A stretch of 64,000 nucleotides of DNA from Neurospora tetraspora (taxonomy: Eukaryota > Ascomycota > Sordariomycetes > Sordariales > Sordariaceae): contig NW_026944390.1 of NCBI RefSeq assembly GCF_033439725.1, positions 558,001-622,000 of the forward strand, written 5' to 3'. The notes under the pieces were generated by a model that did no database searches, was not told the origin of the DNA, and saw only the letters and a list, made by a program, of their open reading frames with translations. The first letter of the stretch is position 1; each line of letters begins with the position of its first letter. Below are positions 47,241 through 55,795 of the stretch, one piece after another. The position numbers were made by a program, and so were the translations under genes.

Positions 47241-48674
47241 TTACAACCACGGTGTCGGCTTTGGGAGTGTCGCCATAGCAGTTTTGCACTTGTCCTTCAA
47301 CGCGGCTTTCGCCTCCAGGCTGGTCGAGTTAACGCAAGGAACGCCAAGGTCACCACTGATGCCATCGCAAATGACAACCGGATCACCGCCGCAGGGGCTA
47401 GTGACGTTGAAGTTCTTGAACTTGATGTTCTCGCAGACGGCGTTGGGGCTGCAAGTCAGACGAGCAACTGCGCGTCCGTACTTGCCCGAGGTGTATCCGG
47501 AGAAGTTCTCAAAGTTGACGTTGCTGATGTTGACCTGAGAAGGGTATGCTGAGCAGGTAGTAGCGTTGATCTGGGTGCAGTGTGTTAGTCGTTGAAAATC
47601 TTCTTGCAGAGAGGAGATACTTACATTGAAGTAGCAAGAGTCCAAGAAGGCAGAGTACTCGTTGTTGGCATTCCAGAAGTTGCGGAACGTGACATTATCA
47701 ATGAAGCCATAGCCCACGTTAGGGCCAGCCCATGACTTCAAACGAGCGCCGTGCTGACCGTTCAACATCCACAAGTTTTCAATAACCACATCCCGGATGA
47801 AGCTCTTCTCGCCGGCATACTGGCCAATGGAGCCCATCGACTGTCCGTGAGTACCATTGCAGTACATGGTGTTCACGTACAAGTCCGTAGCATTGGACTT
47901 GGGCGAGAAGCAGTCATCACCAATATTAACCCACACCCGCTCGACACTGACGTGCTCGACATTGAGCGAGTCAAAGAAATCCGAGTTCTTGGGAAGAGCG
48001 GTGGCATTGTTGGACTCGGCCGTGCAGGCCACGTCCTTGAACGAGATGTGCTTGGAAGTGACAAAGAAGGTGGTCCAGCAAGGTGAGTCCTTGAAGTGAA
48101 TACCCTCGATCTCGATACCGGTGGCGTTCTCAGCATAGAACAGGATCGGACGCAGGTACGTGTTACTAGGGTCGAGAATCTCCAGGCCGGCGAACTCGTT
48201 CCACCACCGTTGACCGTTACCATTCAGAACGCCATTACCATAGATCTTAATGTTCTTACCGCCCCATTTCCAGAACATGAGGCTGTTCTGGAAGGGATGG
48301 GCAAACGCGTGCTTCTGCCAGTAGGCCGTGTCGTTTGTGAACTTGATCTCGCCCTCGAGGTGGACTTGGACGTCGTTGAGGAAGGTCAGGTCGAGCGGCT
48401 TGCCGATGACGAAGGTCTTGCCCTTGGGCAGGTAGAGGGTGCCGCCGTTGTTGGCCTGCTTGAGACCGCGGAGGAAGTCGTCGGCAACATCGTCGGTGTC
48501 GGTTCGCGAGGCCCGGATGGTGACTGTCTTCCGGCATTGACTACTGCGCTTGGCTGTGTAAGGGTGCTTCTCCTTGAACTCGGAGAGGGAGCGAGGGATG
48601 CCGGCGGGGAGCTCAGGGGCAGGGAATGAGGAGACGACGGCGGCCGCGAGGGCTGCGAAGGCGAGGAACTTCAT
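47241..48674 (-). CDS. gh28-2: GH28 exopolygalacturonase
   Basis: A secreted pectinase removing galacturonate from chain ends. Two exons (48674-47625, 47570-47241) give 459 aa. The signal peptide is MKFLAFAALAAAVVSSFPAP; an upstream in-frame ATG at 48701 would add nine residues before it and is less likely. The catalytic GH28 residues are present: D232 in NSDFF, D253/D254 in GDDCFSPKS, H276 in GTHGQSMGSIGQY and R311-x-K313 in ARLKSW. The SPKS and GSIGQY forms are typical of exo-acting members. Many N-glycosylation sites (NAT, NVT, NNT) are seen. The intron is 54 nt, in frame and stop-free, so retention would insert 18 residues. The symbol is from memory of the N. crassa locus near xlr-1. Confidence 0.9.
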   Translation of the reverse strand: MKFLAFAALAAAVVSSFPAPELPAGIPRSLSEFKEKHPYTAKRSSQCRKTVTIRASRTDTDDVADDFLRGLKQANNGGTLYLPKGKTFVIGKPLDLTFLNDVQVHLEGEIKFTNDTAYWQKHAFAHPFQNSLMFWKWGGKNIKIYGNGVLNGNGQRWWNEFAGLEILDPSNTYLRPILFYAENATGIEIEGIHFKDSPCWTTFFVTSKHISFKDVACTAESNNATALPKNSDFFDSLNVEHVSVERVWVNIGDDCFSPKSNATDLYVNTMYCNGTHGQSMGSIGQYAGEKSFIRDVVIENLWMLNGQHGARLKSWAGPNVGYGFIDNVTFRNFWNANNEYSAFLDSCYFNVSISSLQEDFQRLTHCTQINATTCSAYPSQVNISNVNFENFSGYTSGKYGRAVARLTCSPNAVCENIKFKNFNVTSPCGGDPVVICDGISGDLGVPCVNSTSLEAKAALKDKCKTAMATLPKPTPWL

Positions 48675-49405
48675 GTTGGCTCCAGAGAGGCACGATACCA
48701 CTCTGTATCTCGGGTCGGGACGGGGCCATTGGCCTGTTATATGAATGGTCGTCCCCTTCGCCTATGGTCGTCGCCCATCACACTGTTTCTTAACACCGAT
48801 GGAAGCTTGGGTGACTGTCGATCCCACCTATCCCGTTGTCTCGGTAGGGTAAACATGGCGGACAAAGTGGTAGTCGAGAAAGCATGAGTGCAACCGTCGT
48901 GTACCGTCCTGACCGGCGCGTTGGGGTAGGAGAAAAAGCTCCTTGTCATTGATGGAAAATGGGATGCCGTCCAACGGAGAAATCCACCTCCAATGGTTCC
49001 CCTTCCTCTTCCAGGCCAAAGGCCCTAAAATGCCCTAACAAATACTTCCCCGCATTCCGCTAATGCTAGCCCCAAGCTTACCCCACAGCGGGCTTCTCAC
49101 CATCGGTTTCCGTGCGGAGTAAGATTGGCGATGATCCGGGGAAGTGGAGGATGTGGAGGTGGAATCTTTCCACGACGCCGGGACTCGGTACTGTGTATAT
49201 CCAGGGACAAGGAACAGTCGTTCACGGTATTGGGAGACATAAATCGGGAATATTTAGCGGTTGACTTAATAGTATCATTTTTGAGTGAAGGATAGGGGCA
49301 AAGAATGCCATCCTCCCTCATGTCGTAATCCAACTACCAGATATTGCCTCCATTTTGACTCCGTGGTAGAATTGCCTATGCCATCGCGAACACAATCAAA
49401 CGCAA
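48675..49405 (-). promoter_or_regulatory. Upstream region of the GH28 gene
   Basis: Promoter of the GH28 gene and 3' flank of the enoyl-CoA hydratase-like gene. No gene was recognised. No regulator site could be assigned with confidence. Confidence 0.4.
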
Positions 49406-50785
49406 CTATAGCTTACTATCCTTCCAAACAGGCTTCCTCTTCTCCACAAAGCTCGCCACGCCCTCTCTCATATTCTCCCCTTTCTCCAACTTCTTATACG
49501 TGCCCCCCTCCAACACCGCCGTCGCCTTCTCCGGCCCCATCCCCTCCCAACCCAGTCTCAGCCCCTCCTTACTCGTCAGTACCGCATCAGGTGAGTTACT
49601 CGAAATCTCCTCCGCCAACTTCACCGCCTCCTCAACGAGCGCCTGCTCGCCGTTGACGATAAAGTTAACCACCCCCCATCTCTCCATCTGCTCCGCCGAG
49701 TACCTGTTCCTCCCCAACAGCGCCATCTCAGCAGCCCTCTGCTTCCCCACCGTGCGCACGAGACGAGGCAGTGCCCCGGCAACGGCAATAACACCCACTT
49801 TGACCTCGGGCAGACCGAACCTCGCGTTCGAGGAGGCGATGACCATGTCACAGTTGATGACCATCTCCATGCCGCCGCCCAGGCAGAGGCCGTTGACAGC
49901 AGCAATGATGGGTTTCTTGCCCGAGCGGTTGGAGAGCCCGCCAAAGCCGGCGTTGAGGCCGAGGCTGCCGACGCGGGAAGACTCCGAATTCGCAACCCGT
50001 GCGGCGGCGGCCGCCTTTCGGGAGGCAACGGTGCCGTAGCCACCGCCGATGCCGGTGGTGATTCTGGCGTCGTCCACGTCGTTGAGGTCTCCCTTTCGAG
50101 CCTCCTCGGTTAGATGGGCGGCGCTCTCGATCGCCTTCTGCCTGTTATCCACAGTTCCGTAACCTCCTCCGATACCCATCGTCAGCTTATCCTCGTCCTT
50201 CATCTTGCCACCATCCCTAGCCCGACCCTCCTTGGCAATCCTCTCCGCGGGCGCATCCGGCGCTTGACCGGCTTTCACTCCCTCCGAGTTCCGGAGCGCT
50301 TCCTTCCTGTTTCCAACAGTCCCGTACCCACCCCCAACACCAGTAGTAATCAACCCATCACTCCCTCCTGCCCCCGCAACACCCCCCTTCTTTCCCCCAG
50401 CCCGGGCAGCAGCAGCAGCATCCCTCAACGCCTCCCCCCTCTTCCCCACAGTCCCATACTGCCCCCCATGCTCCACCCCATCCACCAACCCTCCTCCAGC
50501 TCCAGCTTTCTGTCTCTGCTGGAACTTGCTATGCAGCTCATTCCACTCCTTCAGATCAGCGCCCGCGCAAAATGCGCGGCCGGCACCCGTGATAACCGCG
50601 CACCGCAGCGCCGGCTCGGCGTCGAACCAGTCCCAGAGCGCGGCGAGCCGCTTGTGCTGGGACGTCGGGATGGCGTTGAGCTGGGCGGGGCGGTTGAGCG
50701 TGACGAGCAGGACGTGCGGGGCTGGGAAGGAGAGGAGGGTGTTGGGGACGGAGGGAGGGTGGGTTTTGAAGTTTTGGGTGGACAT
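49406..50785 (-). CDS. Enoyl-CoA hydratase/isomerase-like protein with repeat insertion
   Basis: A single exon encodes 459 aa, well above the 260-300 aa usual for crotonases. Residues 20-82 (LLVTLNRPAQLNAIP, AVITGAGRAFCAGADLKEW) and 287-459 (KKPIIAAVNGLCLGGGMEMV, ARFGLPEVKVGVIAVAGALP) form a normal crotonase core. Both catalytic Glu equivalents are kept (E307 in GGMEM, E327 in GLPEV). Between them is an insertion of about 200 residues with four copies of GxGGGYGTVxNRxxA (near 107, 150, 205 and 246) separated by charged, low-complexity spacers. It sits in the loop before the oxyanion-hole strand, where homologues carry only a short link. Activity on acyl-CoA is inferred; the insertion's role is unknown. 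Confidence 0.88.
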   Translation of the reverse strand: MSTQNFKTHPPSVPNTLLSFPAPHVLLVTLNRPAQLNAIPTSQHKRLAALWDWFDAEPALRCAVITGAGRAFCAGADLKEWNELHSKFQQRQKAGAGGGLVDGVEHGGQYGTVGKRGEALRDAAAAARAGGKKGGVAGAGGSDGLITTGVGGGYGTVGNRKEALRNSEGVKAGQAPDAPAERIAKEGRARDGGKMKDEDKLTMGIGGGYGTVDNRQKAIESAAHLTEEARKGDLNDVDDARITTGIGGGYGTVASRKAAAAARVANSESSRVGSLGLNAGFGGLSNRSGKKPIIAAVNGLCLGGGMEMVINCDMVIASSNARFGLPEVKVGVIAVAGALPRLVRTVGKQRAAEMALLGRNRYSAEQMERWGVVNFIVNGEQALVEEAVKLAEEISSNSPDAVLTSKEGLRLGWEGMGPEKATAVLEGGTYKKLEKGENMREGVASFVEKRKPVWKDSKL

Positions 50786-51395
50786 GGTTTGGTGGTTTCT
50801 TAATGTGTGAGGCCTGGAGAGGTGGATGACGTAATCAATTGTTTTCGAATTCGTCGGCTTTCAGGGGTTGGTGTTTACTTAAGGTCCCAATGTGAAGGTT
50901 CAATGTCGAAGGTGATGACAACAAAGGAATATGGTTAAAAGGGAAAGTGAGCAAAACGATGTGCAAGTGAACAAGTCAATAACTAATGGTTCCCAATGGA
51001 CCTATTTGTTGACCAAGGACAACGCCCAAATGCCGACTGTACCAAGCCCTATTGGATCATTGATCCAAAAGCGGCTGCGACTCAACCCAGGATAAAGTGC
51101 GGGCAAGTGGCGCAACGCTTGGGTTTCCCCTCGCTGTCAGAGTAGATCTGTGGGCATTTGCCGAGGCACGTCGGATCAACGAACCAACACCAACACCAAG
51201 ACCTTTACACTTCGCTGATAAAAGTCAATTAACGTTCCCAACGCTTGATTTTTGGATATACTCTCCTACAAGCATTTGTTTTTTACGCCGTATAATCTCT
51301 AGGCCTTGATCCTTCGTAAATTGTTTCATGAACCTCACAAGAGACCATACAAGGCTGAGAGACAAACCCACTGTGATCGGCTCCCAGACATTCTT
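50786..51395. other. Intergenic
   Basis: Promoter of the enoyl-CoA hydratase-like gene and 3' flank of the Snu71/RBM25 gene. No gene was recognised. Confidence 0.5.
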
Positions 51396-53858
51396 TTAAG
51401 CGGGCAAACCACGCTTCTCGCTTTCCGTAAAGAAGATCACCATCCTCCACAACTTCTTCACTAGATCCTCCGCGTCCTCATCCAAAGCCTCGCCCAGCGT
51501 CTCAACCAGCTCGGCAGGCTTTTGATGCTTGCGCAGGTGCTCTTCCACCACGTCAACCAGGAATTGTTCTTGTACACCAAGATACTCGACCACTTTCTTC
51601 TCCACAAAAGGCCGAAGCTTCTCGCTGATGATGGACTCTTCGAGGTAATCCCACTTGACGTCCCAAGCCCAGAGCCCGTCCTTGTCCGCAGGGATCTCCT
51701 GCGCCAAAGCGCGCACTGCCTTTTGCAGATCCTCCTCCGACATAGCCTTGGTGTCGGTAATGGGCTCGAACTTGATGGGAACAAGCTGCCGCTTTGTGGT
51801 CTGCTCCTGTTCCTCGTCGTCCAGGAGTCCTTCGACTTCGGCAACTGTCCTGCGGGCACCGGCGGAACGCTGTGCTGCCTTTTGAGCCGCTGCGCCGAAG
51901 GAAATGGTAAACCGCTGGGGCGCAGCCGGGGCAGCCGCTGGCCGCCTCTCCATTTCCTCGGCTTGCCGCTCGAGGAAGGAGTCGGCCATACCCCTGGCTT
52001 GTTCCATCTCCGCTTCGGCCTTACGCCTCTGGTCCTCCTCGGCCCGTCTATCCATCTCATCCCGTGCTTGTTCGTCGTTGCGTTCCTGTAGTCGTTTCCT
52101 GACCCAATGCGGGTGATCGCGGTAGTACATGTGGTGTTTACGGGCTGCCTCACGTTCGTCGTCCCAACTCTTCTCCCTCTCGAGTTGTTCCTCCCTTCTC
52201 CTGGCGAATCCTTCGGTTTCCGCCTTCTCGCGCTCCTTCTCACGTTCGAGAGCAGCTGCACGTTGGCGTTCACGGTTCACCCATTTCCTTTCGGCCTCCA
52301 AGTAGAGCTTTTCCTCCTCTGCCTTCTGCTTGTTGACTTCGCGTTGGTAGAGCTCGTCGTCATCGGCATCGGTGTCGTCCTCGTCCTTGAAGTTGTAACC
52401 ATTTGATGTGCCGCCACCCACAAACTCAACACCTCTGCCTTGTTGCCCACGAGGTCCTGATGGCGCATTAGGCACACCACGCGGGCCAAGCGGGACGTGA
52501 TTTGAGTTCGCCGCATCCGTAGGCGGAGGAGAATCCAGGCGTGAAATGCGAGGCGCTCCGTTCCTTTGGCGTTCCCTTTCCTCGAACTCTTCCTCCCGAC
52601 GTAGACGCTCAAGGTCGCGCTTGTTGCTCCTGTCTCTGAAAGCTGCGATTTCGGCGGCAACAGTTTCGCGCATCTCGGCTGGAATATCCGCCAGCTCGTC
52701 CTCCTGAGCGAGCGGGATATTGATAACCTCGACGCTATCTCCGGCAGCGTTTGCTCCATCGGCCATGGTGGTATCTCCGTCGGCGTCCTGTCCAGTGCGA
52801 AGACGCGGGTAAAAGAGGTCTCGAACAAACTGCTTGAGTGCAACCTTGGCCTCACCTAGTTTCGCCTCAAAGGCCGCATCCTCCCCTCTCTCCTCCTTGC
52901 GAGACTCGAGATACTTGGTCGTGTTCGCGTCAACCTCGACCTTCAGCTTGACCTTGTCGATATCGGCGGCGAAAGCCTCGTCGTCGTCTTTGGGGGGCTC
53001 ATTCTCGGTCGGTGTTTGCTTCTTCACGGGGACCTCGAGATCTTTGAGTAACTCCACAGCAATAGCTAGCGAATCGGGGTCCTCGTACTGTGCAAAACCA
53101 AACAATGCCCCCTTGAAGTCCGACAAGTGGGAGTGGCCCGAGTCCCACCGCCGCAGCCTGCCAACCGTGTTGAGCAGCTTCTGGACGCCTTCCTCGCCGG
53201 CGAGGCCATCGGGAATCTTGTGCAGGAATATCGTTCGTAGCCTCTCCTCCGGTGTCGGCGGGACAAGGTTCTGAATGCTCTCTCGCAGCTGCGCACGGGA
53301 CTGTTCGACGCGATCGGAGCCGAGACCGGGGCGGTTCGCACTGGTCGGGGTGTGCGAATCCTTTCGATCGTTGCCCTGGGGCATGCCGGGTTTGTTGGGG
53401 AGCGAAGATGCGCCCAAGCGGATGACGGGAGCATTGAAGTTGATGTTCAGGTTCGGGGGTGGTTGGAACGAGGCAGGTAGGCCGCTTGGTCGATTAGCTT
53501 GAGTAGCAGGAGGAGGCTGCTGGACACCAGGTGGTGGTGCCAATCCGGGGGCAGAGGACATGCCTGGTGGAGGACCTATAGACAGGAGTAGGTTAGATTA
53601 CATAACCAGGTGATCAGGAAGGAGCTGCTTCGGGGCAGGAAGCTTACCTAGACCGGGCGGCGGAACCATTCCCGGGGCCATAGGCACACCTGGGTAGGCG
53701 GCAAAGGTCGGCGGGGGGCCGTAGGGCGGCGCTACAAAGAAGAATGACATTGTCAGTATGTGCCTAGCGCAAATGCGACAGGGACCACGATCGCAGGCGC
53801 GCATAGATCAAAGGCGATGTCGACATTGGGACATACCTCCATAAGGATTATACGCCAT
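51396..53858 (-). CDS. snu71: U1 snRNP protein Snu71/RBM25-like (PWI domain)
   Basis: A spliceosomal protein acting in 5' splice-site choice. Three exons (53858-53837, 53731-53648, 53575-51396) give 761 aa; the first exon encodes only MAYNPYG plus one base. A Pro-rich N-terminus (APPYGPPPTFAAYPGVPMAP) leads to an RRM-like region (RTIFLHKIPDGLAGEEGVQK, FKGALFGFAQYEDPDSLAIA). A long Arg/Glu-rich coiled-coil region (RQRAAALEREKEREKAETE) follows. The C-terminal PWI domain (about 640-755) has LWAWDVKWDYLEESIISEKL, the usual PWI core, and ends SEKRGLPA. This order (RRM, RE-rich, PWI) matches RBM25 and Snu71. Confidence 0.92.
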
Positions 53859-54600
53859 GACGAAGAGTCTGGAAAGATTGGTTGTGAAAGAGGTGATGGG
53901 GTCGTGCTGGGTGGTCGTAAAATCGGGGTTGGCCTAAAACCCAAAATCGGTGGAAAATCGCTTCGAAATCCCGTATATGTGCTGTAGATACGGATATACG
54001 GTTTGTCTAAGTTCGTGTTGTCACTGGTGCTGGATGGTGGCAGTTTGGAGGTGAATGGGAATTGTTTGATGGTTCGCCAAAACTTCAAAACCGCCCCGGT
54101 TCATTGACTGCGTGGACGCGCACTGGCAACTGCCCGCAGCGATCCAGTTGACTGGGGTGGCACTTTCTCCAGCCAGAACTTTAAACTTCCTAGTGGGTCC
54201 ACCGACTTGCACTCGCTGCAACCGCGACCAGCTGCGACGCTGCGCAACTGTGGCGCAAAAGGCTCAACTGTTGCGCTTCAGCCTCATCTTTCAGCCTCAA
54301 AGAGCAAGGCCTGCCAGCTGGCGCGGAAGCCCGGGCCACAATCAACCGGCAACTGGGCCGGCTGGGTGGACGCGCTAGCAGCAGACGCCGGGGCCCCGAA
54401 CCGTGCCCGTCGCTTGGTGGGAGACTTTGAGATTCTGAAAATCGACCGCACGATAAGCCGCTGCCTCTTTGCGACCGGACGGAGCAGTTCATGACCAATT
54501 GAGTGAGTTGTCCACCCTTTTGCTTTCTCGGTCTCCATACTTTACCTGCGTCCATCAAGTTACTAATTGCCCCTTCTCACCATGTAAACAGACCAGAATC
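53859..54600. promoter_or_regulatory. Divergent promoter between snu71 and mrp21
   Basis: This 742-bp region separates two divergently transcribed housekeeping genes and must carry both promoters and leaders. It contains repeated tgcgc/ctgcaac stretches near 54,190-54,270. A possible 5'-leader intron ends shortly before the mrp21 ATG, at an ACAG near 54,590. Confidence 0.5.
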
Positions 54601-55281
54601 ATGGAGCTCCGCTCAGCACTCCAGTCCGTCTGCCGCACGACGGTAGCGGCCGCCTCCGCCAGCGCCCGGTCCAGCCTCGCCGGTCGCCATGCCTTCTCTA
54701 CCAGCGCCCGCGCCCAATTACAGCCGCCGCCCAACCCCTACGTCTCGGGCAAGTCACGCATCGAGACTCTCCGAGCGGCTCTCTCGAACCGGAAGCCCGC
54801 CGCCGCCGCCGCCGGTGGCCCCGGCACCACCTCCTCATCCTCTGCTCTCCCTCCCCGTCCTCCCACTGCCAACGACAACCCTTGGACGATCGTCGACGCC
54901 ATCAACAAGGACAGCAGCGCCTCCTCCTCCGGTGGCGCCCTCCACTCCTCCTCCAAGCCCTCGCCCATGCAGACCTGGAACGAAACTGATTTCGAGACCC
55001 GCCACATGGCTCCCCAGCAGGAGCTCAACATCCGCCTCCGTCCGTCGACCGGCAGGACGTTCTACGTGTCCGGACATCAAGATTTCGCGGGCGCGATGAA
55101 GCAGCTGCACAGGGCGGTTCAGCAGAATCGGGTGAAGAAGGACGTGCGGCTGCAGAGGTTCCATGAGCGTCCGGCGCTCAAGAGGAAGAGGAACCTGAGG
55201 GAGAGGTGGAGGACTCGCTTCAAGGAGGGCTTCAAGGCGGCGGTCAACAGGACCTTCGAGTTGAAGAACCAGGGGTGGTAA
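54601..55281 (+). CDS. mrp21: Mitochondrial ribosomal protein bS21m (Mrp21)
   Basis: A component of the small mitochondrial ribosomal subunit. A single exon gives 226 aa. The N-terminus is a matrix-targeting type, rich in Arg, Ser and Ala and free of acids apart from residue 2 (TTVAAASASARSSLAGRHAF). The Ala/Ser/Pro-rich middle is low-complexity. The S21 core lies in the C-terminal 80 residues: RPSTGRTFYVSGHQDFAGAM, LHRAVQQNRVKKDVRLQRFH and ERPALKRKRNLRERWRTRF, with the typical basic tail. The gene converges on haus6. Confidence 0.9.
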   Translation: MELRSALQSVCRTTVAAASASARSSLAGRHAFSTSARAQLQPPPNPYVSGKSRIETLRAALSNRKPAAAAAGGPGTTSSSSALPPRPPTANDNPWTIVDAINKDSSASSSGGALHSSSKPSPMQTWNETDFETRHMAPQQELNIRLRPSTGRTFYVSGHQDFAGAMKQLHRAVQQNRVKKDVRLQRFHERPALKRKRNLRERWRTRFKEGFKAAVNRTFELKNQGW

Positions 55282-55795
55282 AAGAAGAGATAAGGGGGAA
55301 AGAAGATGGAAAATGGGGCGATATTTCGCGATTCGAGGGGCCGAACGGATAGAGATGGGACGACGACGACGACGACCAAAGCAGACCTAGACTGGATGGG
55401 AGGAACAGAGCTAGAAGTCGATCGCATCGATGTATCACCACCAAGCCAAACCTTGTTTGAACCCGAAAAGAAACCCCGCCAAGACAAGACTTGTACAATA
55501 TCCAGGCGCGGATTCCTGCGATTAATGAATGAAGGCCTTAACCAAGCTGTCCGTTGATCCTGTGGGTGAAGGGGCTAGTTGGATCGGCCATAACACTATA
55601 AGCATGAGCGGGGGCCATATATATGAACGCTCAGCAGTGCGGTTGAAAATGTCAGTCTTGCCGAACTCTAACCACCTGTATAACATAACCCGTTACGGGC
55701 CTATTAAAACATTCCATGATACGGGCCAATATTATTCGCATCTCAACCTATCTCGGGATTACCTTACAATTGCTCACCACTCCTTCCCTCCCATC
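55282..55795. other. Convergent 3' intergenic region
   Basis: The 3' flanks of mrp21 and haus6 meet here. No gene or clear repeat was recognised. Confidence 0.5.
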
